Source: an uncultured Acetatifactor sp. (lineage in GTDB: Bacteria > Bacillota > Clostridia > Lachnospirales > Lachnospiraceae). Taken from it: 64,000 nucleotides of DNA. A program made the translations under genes and the position numbers. The DNA is taken from NCBI GenBank assembly GCA_910578995.1, contig CAJTSY010000003.1:16956-80955 (forward strand), read 5' to 3'. Positions 17,780 to 26,851 of this stretch are shown here, piece after piece. Each line of letters begins with the position of its first letter. The stretch's first letter is position 1. The notes under the pieces are model-generated. The model did no database searches. It was not told the origin of the DNA and saw nothing but the letters and a program-made list of their open reading frames with translations.

Positions 17780-18772
17780 ATGACGGATGCTCCTTTGATC
17801 ACGGTCATTGTTCCAGTCTACAATATCCTGACATATCTGCCCAGATGCGTCAGGTCGATTACGGCGCAGACCTATCGGCGCCTGGAGATTATTCTTGTGG
17901 ACGACGGCTCCACGGACGGCACCGGGGAGCTGTGTGACCGTCTCGGGGAGGAGGATGGGCGCATCCGGGTGTACCACAGGGAAAACGGCGGTTCTTCCGC
18001 GGCCAGAAATTTTGCCCTGGGACATGCATCCGGAGAATATGTGGGATTTGTGGACAGCGATGACTACATTGCATCCGACATGTATGAGAAGCTGCTGTGG
18101 GGGATCCGGACCTTCCGGACCGCGGCGGCACAGATTGCCAGGGATGAGACGGACGAAAAGGGAAACCGGCTTCCGGACATCTGCGTGCCGCCGGAAGAGC
18201 CTGTGGTGACGGACAGCGGGGAGTTCATGAGGCAGCTCCTGCTCCACCGGGGGGACTGTTCCTTCTGCACCAAGCTGGTCCGCCGGGAGCTGTTTCCGGC
18301 CGAAGCCTTTCCGGTAGGAAAGCTGAACGAAGATTTTAACCTTCTGGTGCGGATGCTGCCCTCCATGGGGAGGATCGTTTCCCTTCCCTGGCAGTGCTAT
18401 CATGTGTTTTACCGGATAGGGAGCAATTCCCGCAGGAGGGATAAGGAGGATTTTTCCAGGGTGTATGCGGACTGCGTGGAAAACGCGGATCTTGTGGGGG
18501 AGATTGTGGAAAGGGAATACCCTGCCCTGGAAGGGACGGCATTCCGCTTCGGGGTGTTCCAGAGACTGGAATATCTGCTGCATATTCCCATTTCCCAGAT
18601 GAATGGGGGAAACAGAGTCTACCTGGGAATCGTGGCGTATATGCGGAGGAACTGGCTCAGGGCTATGAAAAATCCGGTTCTGACAGGAAAAAACAAGCTT
18701 TATCACACCCTGTTCGCCATATCGCCCAGGGGGATCCGAAGGCTTCATGCAAAGTGGCGGCTTCGTGAATGA
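17780..18772 (+). CDS. GT2 glycosyltransferase
   Basis: 330-residue GT-A enzyme with a textbook N-terminus: TVIVPVYNILTYLPRCV, LVDDGSTDGTGELCD, GGSSAARNFAL and the metal motif FVDSDDYI. After the core (1-210) there is a helical C-terminal region without clear membrane segments. Last gene of the exopolysaccharide operon that starts near 7.6 kb. Ribosome site is GAGGTGA before ATG 17780. The sugar added is not predictable. Confidence 0.9.
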   Translation: MTDAPLITVIVPVYNILTYLPRCVRSITAQTYRRLEIILVDDGSTDGTGELCDRLGEEDGRIRVYHRENGGSSAARNFALGHASGEYVGFVDSDDYIASDMYEKLLWGIRTFRTAAAQIARDETDEKGNRLPDICVPPEEPVVTDSGEFMRQLLLHRGDCSFCTKLVRRELFPAEAFPVGKLNEDFNLLVRMLPSMGRIVSLPWQCYHVFYRIGSNSRRRDKEDFSRVYADCVENADLVGEIVEREYPALEGTAFRFGVFQRLEYLLHIPISQMNGGNRVYLGIVAYMRRNWLRAMKNPVLTGKNKLYHTLFAISPRGIRRLHAKWRLRE

Positions 18773-18899
18773 GGACAGTTTAAAGCAGCGTGTTTGGAAG
18801 ATGGAAAAAATTACCTGAAAACATACCGGAAAAGTATGTTATTCTGAATGTCGGCAGAGGGCGTCAGGCAGGCTGTCTGCAGAAAGGCATGGTACAGAG

Positions 18900-21575
18900 A
18901 TGAGAAAATACGTAAAGAGCATATGCGGAGCGCTGACGGCGGCCATGTTGGTGGGGACTGCAACCAAATGGCCCGTGCAGCCGGTATCCGCAGAAGAGAC
19001 ACAGGATGTATCCACGCAGGGAACCGGGGACACAGGTTCCGCGGCGGCGGAGAAGCAGCCTGACGGTGCAGATTCCGGAACGGTCGGGACACAGCCCGGC
19101 GATGCGGATTCCGGAACGGTCGGGACACAGCCCGGCGATGCGGATTCCGGAACGTCAGGGACACAGCCCGGGGGCTCGGACTTCGTAGCGGGAGATGCAC
19201 AGTCCGGGAGCGCGGGATCCGGAGAAGAGCAGAAGCAGCCCGGAGACGCAGACTCCGCAGCGGCCGGGACACAGCCCGGCGATGCGGATTCCGGAACGTC
19301 AGGGACACAGCCCGGGGGCTCGGACTTCGTAGCGGGAGATGCACAGTCCGGGAGCGCGGGATCCGGAGAAGAGCAGAAGCAGCCCGGAGATGAGGACTCC
19401 ACAGTGTCAGGGACACAGCCCGGGGACTCGGATTCCGGAGCAGCCGGGACACAGTCCGGAGATGCGGCACCGGAAGACGCGCAGCAGGGATATTCCTGGA
19501 AGCGCACGACCGGGGCCATGGATGAGGAGACTGCCCTGTGGATTGAGGAGGCAGGGGCGGCCCTTGCGCAGATCGCGGCCCAGAGGGACATTATGGCGCT
19601 GGTTTACTTAAGCGACGAATACCCCATCCGCAGCCTTCCTTCCATGGAGAGCGGGGTGGAAGCCACTGTTCTCAGCGGACAGACGGTGGACATTCAGGAT
19701 GTCTATGTGGATGATGAGATTCAGATCTGGTATTATGTGAAACTGGACCGTCCCCAGGGGGCATTGTACGGATATGTGCCCCGTACCTACCTGGCCTGTG
19801 CGGATGCCCGTTTCCTGGAGTGGGAGGCGGAGTACGGGATGAATGCGGATGCCTCCACTTACACCGTGGATGTGGAAGGACAGGCTCTTTATCCGGATAT
19901 CGAGCAGTTCCCGGAGAGTTACCGTCCGGCCCTTCTGGAACTGAAAAAGCGGCATCCCAACTGGACATTTGCCAAGATGAACACCACCCTGGACTGGCAG
20001 ACCTCCATAGACAAGGAGCTGCAGGGGGGAAAGAGCCTTGTATATAAAACCCTTCCGGACTGGGCCAAGAACGGCCTCTATGATACCGGAAACTGGTACT
20101 ACGCTTCCAGGGCGGCCCTGGAAATGTACATGGATCCCAGGAACAGCCTGACGGAGAATGCCATATTCCAGTTTGAGCAGCTGACCTATAATGAGGCATA
20201 CCATACCCTGGACGCGGTGACGAAGTTCCTGAAAAATACCTTTATGACCGACAATGACGGCAAACTGGCGCCGGGGACAGGCACTACCTATGCGAACCTG
20301 TTCTGGGAGATCGGCAGGGAAGAGGGCCGGAAGGTGAGTCCCTTTCATCTGGCTGCCAGGGTGCTCCAGGAACAGGGAGCGGGAACGTCTCCCCTGATTT
20401 CCGGAACATATCCGGGGTTTGAGGGATTATACAATTATTTCAACATAGGGGCCACCGGCAGGACCGATGAGCAGGTTATTACAAGCGGTCTTACATATGC
20501 AAGGGACCACGGATGGAACAATGTGGACAAGGCTCTCCGGGGCGGGGCGGATTTTATCTCTGCCAACTATATCAAACGGGCCCAGGATACCCTGTATCTG
20601 CAGAAATTCAATGTAAACCCGCCGGGGACGCCCAATGCGTATGCTACTTACACGCACCAGTACATGCAGAATATCACGGCTCCCACCACGGAGGGCCTGA
20701 GCATCAAGAGACTGTATGAGGGAGCGGGCGCCCTGGACAATACCTTTGTCTTCAAGATTCCGGTTTATGAGAACATGCCGGGAGAGCCAGGCGGCATTCC
20801 TTCGGTTTCCACGGAAGTGGTTCTGGCCCTGCCGGAAGGCTACGGGGATTCCGTCATATGGCTGGACGGTGTGGCTTATGAGGGACAGTCAAGGGAGGGG
20901 GGCCTGGCGGTCACCGCCCCGGATGTCAATGCCCGCACGGCAGTGGTTTACAGATATAATGAGAACGGCGTTCCGGTGGGAATGTATGTCTGGAGCCTGA
21001 GCCACAACGGAACCGTCTATACGGCCACGGCCCAGCCGGGGATCCAAGATTTGCTGACCTATCACGGCTTTTCCATCCGGGTTACGGGCAAGACGGGAAT
21101 CCGGTTTAAGACAGGTATCTCCGCGGAGCTGCGGGGAAGGCTTCTGTCCCAGGGGGTGGATGGATATACCCTGAAGGAGTACGGCACCCTGGTGACCAGC
21201 AAGGCCAATCTGGGCCAGTATCCCATGATAAAGGGAGGAACCAAGATTGCGGGGGGTATTTCCTACGGAAGGAATGCCGACGGAGTCATGCAGGATGTGA
21301 TTTTTGAGACAGTGGAGGGAAGGCACCGGTTTACTTCCGTGCTGGTGGGGATTCCTGTGGAACAGTATAAGACGGAGTTTGCATTCAGGGGCTATGCCGT
21401 GTTGGAAAAGCACGGCGTGGAGACGATTGTCTATGGGCCTGTGGTGGCCAGAAGCATCTATTCCCTGGCACAGCAGCTTATCGGACAGGGAGTCTATGAA
21501 AACGGATCCGAGGCAGATGCTTTTTTGAAGAAACTTGTGGGCGATGCGGATGCCCTGATTGTCCCTGCACAGTAA
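18900..21575 (+). CDS. Secreted SH3 / glucosaminidase cell-wall hydrolase
   Basis: 891-residue exported enzyme expected to cut GlcNAc linkages in peptidoglycan. The signal peptide ends near VSA|EE at 31/32. Residues ~45-195 are an acidic, Gly/Ser/Gln-rich spacer made of tandem repeats. Residues ~234-300 form an SH3b-like wall-binding unit (VDIQDVYVDDE, GYVPRTYL). The glucosaminidase region spans ~340-615, with HPNWTFAKMNTTLDW, SPFHLAARVLQEQG and YNYFNIGATG, as in LytG/GH73-type enzymes. The last ~270 residues are an uncharacterised beta-rich tail. The ribosome site before ATG 18900 is poor. The repeat block contains a 126-bp perfect duplication, so the spacer length probably varies. Confidence 0.87.
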   Translation: MRKYVKSICGALTAAMLVGTATKWPVQPVSAEETQDVSTQGTGDTGSAAAEKQPDGADSGTVGTQPGDADSGTVGTQPGDADSGTSGTQPGGSDFVAGDAQSGSAGSGEEQKQPGDADSAAAGTQPGDADSGTSGTQPGGSDFVAGDAQSGSAGSGEEQKQPGDEDSTVSGTQPGDSDSGAAGTQSGDAAPEDAQQGYSWKRTTGAMDEETALWIEEAGAALAQIAAQRDIMALVYLSDEYPIRSLPSMESGVEATVLSGQTVDIQDVYVDDEIQIWYYVKLDRPQGALYGYVPRTYLACADARFLEWEAEYGMNADASTYTVDVEGQALYPDIEQFPESYRPALLELKKRHPNWTFAKMNTTLDWQTSIDKELQGGKSLVYKTLPDWAKNGLYDTGNWYYASRAALEMYMDPRNSLTENAIFQFEQLTYNEAYHTLDAVTKFLKNTFMTDNDGKLAPGTGTTYANLFWEIGREEGRKVSPFHLAARVLQEQGAGTSPLISGTYPGFEGLYNYFNIGATGRTDEQVITSGLTYARDHGWNNVDKALRGGADFISANYIKRAQDTLYLQKFNVNPPGTPNAYATYTHQYMQNITAPTTEGLSIKRLYEGAGALDNTFVFKIPVYENMPGEPGGIPSVSTEVVLALPEGYGDSVIWLDGVAYEGQSREGGLAVTAPDVNARTAVVYRYNENGVPVGMYVWSLSHNGTVYTATAQPGIQDLLTYHGFSIRVTGKTGIRFKTGISAELRGRLLSQGVDGYTLKEYGTLVTSKANLGQYPMIKGGTKIAGGISYGRNADGVMQDVIFETVEGRHRFTSVLVGIPVEQYKTEFAFRGYAVLEKHGVETIVYGPVVARSIYSLAQQLIGQGVYENGSEADAFLKKLVGDADALIVPAQ
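19072..19460 (+). repeat. Coding tandem repeats in the glucosaminidase spacer
   Basis: Two nested periods are visible. A 36-bp unit (12 codons, GTQPGDADSGTV) is repeated around 19083-19155. A 126-bp block at 19121-19246 is repeated without any difference at 19265-19390, an offset of 144 bp (48 codons). Both periods keep the reading frame. Confidence 0.92.
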
Positions 21576-21659
21576 AATCCATGTATGAAAGCAGGGCAAT
21601 AAAGGGGACTGTAAAGGGACTCATTTTGACAGAACACTACTGGAATCAGGAGGATAATT

Positions 21660-22670
21660 ATGAAAAACAGAGGGATATACTGTGCGGCGGTGTGCCTGCT
21701 GACGGCAGCCGTGCTCGCGGGCTGCGGGGACGGAAGCGAAGAAGGCATGTCGATTAAGAGCATTGAGGAACTGGAAACCGTGGATCTGGAGGCGGATCCG
21801 GAGCCGGAGGAGACGCCGGATGCCCAGACGCCGGAGGCCACACCGGAGCCGGCAGCAGGGGACATGGCGGTATCCGGCGGCGGAGGAATAACGGAATCAG
21901 AAATGGATCCGGCTGTCCTTGAGGGAATGGAGACATTGCTGCAGAACCTGGAGCTTCCGGAGTACCTGGGGGAGGCAATCCATATGGTAAGCAGCGAGGA
22001 GTGGATTGCGGGTCTGGCAAAGGATATGTATGAAGGCTGCCGGAGCTACAGCCTGCACAGGCCCGGGCAGGCGCTGCTGTCCGTTCAGGTGGGCTACGAT
22101 GCGGAGGAGAAACCTTACATCAACGTCTATTATCAGAAGGAGACAGGGGAGATGGTGCTTCTGAAGCAGGGCAGGGGCGTGACATGGCTGCTTCAGACCA
22201 CGGTTGCCGAGGGCGCCTATAACGGAGCTTTTGAGAAGTGGCAGATCAACAGTGAGACGGGTTATATGAGGAAGGAAACGGGAACCTACGCGAAGGGGAT
22301 TATAGTGGGGGAATATACCAAATCCGAGCGCACGGGAGGCGCCGGGGATGCTTTCGACCTGTGGACAAACAGGGAGAATTTTGAGTATGCCAGTGAGACT
22401 GTGAATTACAATGACCAGGGAGAGATTGCGGCCACGCCAACGCCCCAGCCCACGGTTACCCCTAAACCTGCCACTACGCCCCAGCCCACCCAACGGCCCA
22501 CGGCCACGCCCAAACCTACTGAGGAGCCGACCCCGGAACCCACACCCCAGCCCACGCCCCAGCCCACGCCCCAACCCACACCGGAACCCACGCCTCAGCC
22601 GACCCCGGAGCCTACGCCGGTTCCTTCTGAGGGGGATACGGATATAGGCTGGTCGCCTGATATTATGTAA
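21660..22670 (+). CDS. Lipoprotein with Pro-rich C-terminal stalk
   Basis: 336 residues. The lipobox is LAGC with Cys22. A short acidic linker precedes a compact domain (about 80-250) that I do not recognise; it contains [19 protein letters not shown] and looks beta-rich. From about residue 258 the protein is a repeat of PTPQPTP and PTPEPTP units of the kind that spans cell walls. Having the lipid anchor at one end and the stalk at the other is curious, since the stalk would then point outward without a terminal domain. Ribosome site AGGAGG before ATG 21660. It follows the wall hydrolase gene by 84 bases and is followed by a hairpin. Confidence 0.82.
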   Translation: MKNRGIYCAAVCLLTAAVLAGCGDGSEEGMSIKSIEELETVDLEADPEPEETPDAQTPEATPEPAAGDMAVSGGGGITESEMDPAVLEGMETLLQNLELPEYLGEAIHMVSSEEWIAGLAKDMYEGCRSYSLHRPGQALLSVQVGYDAEEKPYINVYYQKETGEMVLLKQGRGVTWLLQTTVAEGAYNGAFEKWQINSETGYMRKETGTYAKGIIVGEYTKSERTGGAGDAFDLWTNRENFEYASETVNYNDQGEIAATPTPQPTVTPKPATTPQPTQRPTATPKPTEEPTPEPTPQPTPQPTPQPTPEPTPQPTPEPTPVPSEGDTDIGWSPDIM

Positions 22671-22677
22671 ATGAACA

Positions 22678-22706
22678 ACAACCCCGGATTTACGCCGGGG
22701 TTGTAT
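22678..22706 (+). terminator. Hairpin after the Pro-rich lipoprotein
   Basis: A 10-bp perfect stem (22678-22687 with 22695-22704) with a 7-base loop, followed by TATAAAT in place of a run of T, so termination may be partial. Confidence 0.6.
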
Positions 22707-22746
22707 AAATATATGGAAAAACGGCAAAAATTGAAAGGAAGGGCGG

Positions 22747-22775
22747 TTGAAAATCAGGGCAGAGTGTAGTAAGAT
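22747..22775 (+). promoter_or_regulatory. Sigma-A type promoter for pseB
   Basis: TTGAAA at 22747-22752 and TAAGAT at 22770-22775, spacer exactly 17, 49 bases before the pseB start. Confidence 0.6.
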
Positions 22776-22824
22776 AGGAAAGACATGATTTTGTACCCCA
22801 ATTCCATACAGAAAGGAAAAAAGA

Positions 22825-23814
22825 ATGCTGAACAACAAATCGATTCTGATCACAGGCGGCACAGGAAGCTTTGGAAAGGCCTTTACGAAATATGTGTTGG
22901 AAAATTATGACCCGAGGAAGATCATCATTTATTCCAGGGATGAATTTAAACAGTTTAACATGCAGAACGAATTCAGGGAACATGCGTCGAAGATGCGCTT
23001 TTTTATCGGGGATGTGCGGGACAGGAACAGGCTCCGCCGGGCCTTTGAGGGCGTGGACTATGTGATTCACGCGGCGGCGCTGAAGCAGGTGCCGGCCTGC
23101 GAGTACAATCCTGCGGAAGCCATTAAGACCAATATCCACGGGGCTCAGAATGTTATCGACGCTGCCCTGGATATGGGCGTGAAGAAGGTGGTGGCCCTTT
23201 CCACGGACAAGGCGGTGAATCCGGTGAACCTGTACGGGGGAACTAAACTGGTATCGGACAAGCTGTTTATCGCGGCCAACGCCTATGCGGGAACCAAGGA
23301 TATCTGTTTTGCCATCGTGCGCTACGGCAATGTGGCGGGAAGCAGGGGATCCGTGATTCCGTTATTCCAGGAGATCGTGGAGAAAGGGGGAACGGAGCTG
23401 CCCATCACTGATTTCCGTATGACCCGGTTCTGGATCAGTCTCAGGGAGGGTGTGGAGCTTGTGATCAAGGCGCTGGAGGAGGCCAGGGGAGGAGAGACCT
23501 TCATTTCTAAGATTCCTTCCTTTAAGGTCACGGATCTGGCCGAAGCCCTGCTGCCGGGATGCAAAATGAAAGAGGTGGGCATTCGGGCAGGGGAGAAGCT
23601 CCACGAGGTCATGGTGACAGTGGAGGATTCTGCCAATACTTATGAGTATGACAGACATTTTATCGTATATCCCCAGATGGTGTGGAGTGAGAGCCGCCGG
23701 GCGGTTCCCACCGGGAAAAAGGTTCCCGACGGTTTTTACTACAGCTCCGGGAACAACACCCAGTGGCTCGGGGTGGAGGATATCAGGAGGTTGCTTGGGA
23801 CAGTGCCCCGTTGA
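22825..23814 (+). CDS. pseB: UDP-GlcNAc 4,6-dehydratase (inverting), PseB
   Basis: First enzyme of the pseudaminic acid route: it dehydrates UDP-GlcNAc with inversion at C5 to the 4-keto-6-deoxy-L-altrose sugar. Extended SDR fold, 329 residues. The NAD(P) loop GGTGSFG is at 11-17; catalytic Asp128-Lys129 lie in STDKAVNP and Tyr137/Lys141 in NLYGGTK. The phrase HAAALKQVPACEYNPAEA is diagnostic of PseB against membrane-bound FlaA1/PglF-like dehydratases, which also carry N-terminal helices missing here. Ribosome site AAAGGAAAAAAG. It stands alone between its own promoter and the blaI-like gene, 4.5 kb from pseC. Confidence 0.94.
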   Translation: MLNNKSILITGGTGSFGKAFTKYVLENYDPRKIIIYSRDEFKQFNMQNEFREHASKMRFFIGDVRDRNRLRRAFEGVDYVIHAAALKQVPACEYNPAEAIKTNIHGAQNVIDAALDMGVKKVVALSTDKAVNPVNLYGGTKLVSDKLFIAANAYAGTKDICFAIVRYGNVAGSRGSVIPLFQEIVEKGGTELPITDFRMTRFWISLREGVELVIKALEEARGGETFISKIPSFKVTDLAEALLPGCKMKEVGIRAGEKLHEVMVTVEDSANTYEYDRHFIVYPQMVWSESRRAVPTGKKVPDGFYYSSGNNTQWLGVEDIRRLLGTVPR

Positions 23815-23945
23815 GTCTGTCGCCCCTGTCCGGTGTGCGTCCCGGCAGTCTGTTCCGGTCTGCCCCGTGCGCATCTGCTGCTGAGGAAGGAGGGCGGACA
23901 GGTAACTGGAGGATATCCGGAAATGCCGGAAAGGAAAAGAATGTT

Positions 23946-23974
23946 TTGACAGGGCTGGAAAAGCATAGTAAGAT
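23946..23974 (+). promoter_or_regulatory. Sigma-A promoter for the BlaI-like repressor
   Basis: TTGACA at 23946-23951, 17-base spacer, TAAGAT at 23969-23974, then AAGGAGGTG eight bases before the ATG at 24004. Confidence 0.75.
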
Positions 23975-24003
23975 AAAGGTATGTGGAAGGAGGTGACAAG
24001 AGA

Positions 24004-24375
24004 ATGAAGGTCAACCATAAAATTACCGAGTCGGAACGGCTGGTCATGGAAGTATTGTGGGAACGCGGGGATGCGGTTCAGACCAGGGAGCTGCTGGAGC
24101 TTATGAAGGAAAAGGGAAAGAACTGGAAAAGGCAGACATTGAATACGCTGCTGTTCCGTCTGGAGGAAAAGGCCATTGTAAGCAGAACACGGGCTTATGT
24201 GAAGTACGCCATGTCCAGGGAGGAGCTGCTGCAAGTGCAGACACAGGAGATCCTGGAGGAAGGCTACGACGGAAAACCTGCGAATTTTCTGGCCGCACTG
24301 GTGGGAAGTTCCAAGGTCACAAAAGAAGATGCAGACAGACTGGAGGCTGTGCTGGAGGAGATCAGGAAGAGATAG
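24004..24375 (+). CDS. BlaI/MecI/CopY family transcriptional repressor
   Basis: 123-residue winged-helix repressor. It begins ITESERLVMEVLWERGD, then the recognition region WKRQTLNTLLFRLEEKAIV with the conserved R-x-Y in RTRAYVKYA, and ends with a dimerisation helix. In characterised systems BlaI is cleaved by a BlaR1/MecR1 sensor protease (M56) encoded next to it. No such gene, beta-lactamase or copper ATPase is in this window, so the trigger and targets are unknown. Perfect Shine-Dalgarno AAGGAGGTG. Its placement between pseB and gmd might mean it regulates glycan genes, but no operator repeat was seen. Confidence 0.9.
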   Translation: MKVNHKITESERLVMEVLWERGDAVQTRELLELMKEKGKNWKRQTLNTLLFRLEEKAIVSRTRAYVKYAMSREELLQVQTQEILEEGYDGKPANFLAALVGSSKVTKEDADRLEAVLEEIRKR

Positions 24376-24660
24376 TGCGTCTGCGCAGGCGGGATGCCGG
24401 TACTGGGAAAGGCAGAGGGGAATTCCTGACCCAGTGCGTAAGAGGGGAAAGGAGAGAAGAACTGTCGGCTTTTGTCGACGGATATTTCTTTACATGAAAA
24501 GACTAATGAAATATAATACTTTACATAAAAGGGGATTTGAAATAGTGGCTCTGGCGTTGCCGGGCTGCTATTTTTATGTCCGACTGTATTTTATGATTGG
24601 AATTACCGGCAGAATCTGATATAATGAAAAAAGTTTTAACGAAAAGAAAGGACTCGGGAT
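24376..24660. other. Non-coding spacer upstream of gmd
   Basis: 285 bases between the blaI-like gene and gmd. The second half is AT-rich and carries the gmd promoter. I see no convincing gene; small open frames here lack ribosome sites. Confidence 0.6.
24597..24625 (+). promoter_or_regulatory. Sigma-A promoter for the gmd operon
   Basis: TTGGAA at 24597-24602 and a consensus TATAAT at 24620-24625, spacer 17. It should drive gmd-glf-manC. Confidence 0.8.
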
Positions 24661-25719
24661 ATGAAAAAGGCTTTGATTACCGGTATTACAGGACAGGATG
24701 GTTCTTATCTGGCAGAATTTCTGTTGGAGAAGGGCTATGAGGTGCATGGCATAGTGAGAAGGGCATCCATGCCCAACACAAAGCGGATCGACCACCTGAT
24801 CAGGGAAAACGCGGTGACCCTCCATGACGGGGATCTGTCGGATTCTTCCTCTCTGGTTCATATTATCAGACAGGTGGAGCCGGACGAGATCTACAATCTG
24901 GCCGCCCAGTCCCATGTCCAGGTTTCCTTTGACGTGCCGGAGTACACCGGGGATGTGGATGCCATCGGCGTACTCCGGATTCTGGAGGCGGTAAGGATCT
25001 TGGGACTTGTTCAGAAGACAAGAATCTACCAGGCTTCCACCTCGGAGCTGTTCGGAAAGGTGGAGGAGATTCCCCAGAGGGAGACCACGCCCTTTCATCC
25101 CTACAGCCCCTATGCGGTGGCAAAGCTGTACGGATTCTGGATTGTGAAGGAATACAGGGATGCCTACGGCCTGTTTGCGGTGAACGGGATACTGTTCAAC
25201 CATGAGTCCCAGCGCCGGGGGGAGAATTTTGTCACCCGCAAGATCACCCTGGCGGCAGGGAGGATCGCGGAGGGGATCCAGGACTGTCTGGAACTGGGAA
25301 ACCTGGACTCCCGCAGGGACTGGGGATATGCCAGGGATTACGTGGAATGTATGTGGATGATGCTGCAGCATGATGTCCCGGAGGATTTTGTCATAGCCAC
25401 AGGGGTGCAGCACACGGTGCGGGATTTCACGGAGAGGGCCTTCCTTGCCAACGGCATTGAAATCCGATGGGAAGGCACGGGGGTGGAGGAAAAGGGGTAT
25501 GACCGTGAGACCGGCAGGCTGCTGGTACGGGTGAACCCGGACTGGATCCGGCCCACGGATGTGGACAATCTCTGGGGGGATCCCACCAAGGCCAGGGAAG
25601 TCCTGGGATGGAATCCGCAGAAGACAAGCTATGAGGAGCTTGTGCGGCTGATGGCGGAGCATGACAGGGCGCTGGCGGCAAAAGAAGCCCAGGTGAAGCG
25701 GGCCCTGGGAGAAATGTGA
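24661..25719 (+). CDS. gmd: GDP-mannose 4,6-dehydratase
   Basis: Converts GDP-D-mannose to GDP-4-keto-6-deoxy-D-mannose, the branch point for fucose, rhamnose, perosamine and related sugars. 352-residue SDR enzyme with the NADP loop GITGQDGSY at 8-16, [18 protein letters not shown], catalytic STSELFGKV and [13 protein letters not shown] (Tyr-x3-Lys), and the GDP-binding [12 protein letters not shown] (most homologs read NHESPRRGETFV). It precedes glf by 10 bases and manC, which makes its substrate, follows. No GMER/fucose synthase or GDP-4-keto-6-deoxymannose reductase or aminotransferase specific for GDP-sugars is seen here. Confidence 0.96.
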   Translation: MKKALITGITGQDGSYLAEFLLEKGYEVHGIVRRASMPNTKRIDHLIRENAVTLHDGDLSDSSSLVHIIRQVEPDEIYNLAAQSHVQVSFDVPEYTGDVDAIGVLRILEAVRILGLVQKTRIYQASTSELFGKVEEIPQRETTPFHPYSPYAVAKLYGFWIVKEYRDAYGLFAVNGILFNHESQRRGENFVTRKITLAAGRIAEGIQDCLELGNLDSRRDWGYARDYVECMWMMLQHDVPEDFVIATGVQHTVRDFTERAFLANGIEIRWEGTGVEEKGYDRETGRLLVRVNPDWIRPTDVDNLWGDPTKAREVLGWNPQKTSYEELVRLMAEHDRALAAKEAQVKRALGEM

Positions 25720-25729
25720 GGAGTCGGGA

Positions 25730-26827
25730 ATGCAGTATGACTATTTGATTGTAGGCGCAGGCCTTTTCGGGGCTGTGTTTGCCCGGGAGGCGGGGAAGAA
25801 GGGCAGGAAATGCCTGGTGGTGGAGAAGAGGAACCATATAGCCGGAAATATCTACACCCAGGAAATACACGGAATCCAGGTGCACAGGTACGGCGCCCAT
25901 ATTTTTCATACCCAGGACAAAAAAATATGGGATTACGTGAACCGGTTCTCGGAGTTTAACAACTTTGTCAATTCACCCGTGGCCAGATACCGGGATGAAC
26001 TGTATAACCTTCCTTTTAACATGAATACTTTCAGCCGGATGTGGGGAATCACCACACCCCGGGAGGCGCAGGAGATCATTCGGGGGCAGATCGAAGAACT
26101 GCACATCACCCATCCCCGGAATCTGGAGGAGCAGGCGCTCTCCCTGGTAGGGCGGGATGTCTATGAGAAGCTGATCAAGGGATATACGGAGAAGCAGTGG
26201 GGACGGGAGTGCAGGGAACTGCCGGCCTTTATCATCAGGAGGCTCCCCCTGCGTTTTACCTATGACAATAATTATTTTAATGACAGATATCAGGGGATCC
26301 CGGTGGAGGGGTATACTAAAATTGTGGAGAGGCTTCTGGAAGGTACCCGGGTGCTGTTGGACACGGACTATCTGGAACACAGGGCCGAACTGGACCGGAT
26401 GGCGGAAAAGGTGGTTTATACGGGCATGATCGACGCTTTCTACAACTATTCCCTGGGAGTGCTGGAATACCGCTCCCTGCGGTTTGAAACGGAGGAGCTT
26501 CCCGTGGAGAACTACCAGGGCAATGCGGTGGTGAATTATACGGAGCGCCAGGTGCCTTACACCAGGATCATCGAGCACAAGCACTTTGTCTATGGAAAGC
26601 AGCCCACCACCATTCTCTCCCGGGAATATCCCTGTGAGTGGAAGAAGGGGGACGAGCCTTACTATCCTGTGAACAGTGAGAAAAACGACGGACTCTACGA
26701 GGCTTACCGGGCCAGGGCGGAAAAGGAGGGCCGGGTGATCTTCGGGGGAAGATTGGGCAGTTATAAATATTATGACATGGACAAGGTGATCGGGGCGGCG
26801 CTTTCGCTGTGCGAAAGGGAGCTGTAG
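25730..26827 (+). CDS. glf: UDP-galactopyranose mutase
   Basis: FAD enzyme that isomerises UDP-galactopyranose to UDP-galactofuranose, so the glycan made here probably contains Galf. 365 residues, normal length. The dinucleotide loop VGAGLFGAV is at 8-16, then VVEKRNHIAGNIYT, the RYGAHIFHT active-site loop (His about 60), and the conserved YTEKQWGRE and YDKVI-like YYDMDKVI at the end. It has GAGGAGTCGG-type ribosome purines before ATG 25730 and is followed after 24 bases by manC. At least one transferase in the window should be Galf-specific; which one is unknown. Confidence 0.97.
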   Translation: MQYDYLIVGAGLFGAVFAREAGKKGRKCLVVEKRNHIAGNIYTQEIHGIQVHRYGAHIFHTQDKKIWDYVNRFSEFNNFVNSPVARYRDELYNLPFNMNTFSRMWGITTPREAQEIIRGQIEELHITHPRNLEEQALSLVGRDVYEKLIKGYTEKQWGRECRELPAFIIRRLPLRFTYDNNYFNDRYQGIPVEGYTKIVERLLEGTRVLLDTDYLEHRAELDRMAEKVVYTGMIDAFYNYSLGVLEYRSLRFETEELPVENYQGNAVVNYTERQVPYTRIIEHKHFVYGKQPTTILSREYPCEWKKGDEPYYPVNSEKNDGLYEAYRARAEKEGRVIFGGRLGSYKYYDMDKVIGAALSLCEREL

Positions 26828-26851
26828 CGGAAACGGAAAGGGGGTCTGGCC

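Noticed and set aside
24329..24619. Small plus-strand open frame between the BlaI-like gene and gmd
   Set aside because: Starts inside the repressor gene, no ribosome site, overlaps the gmd promoter, and no recognisable features apart from a few hydrophobic residues.
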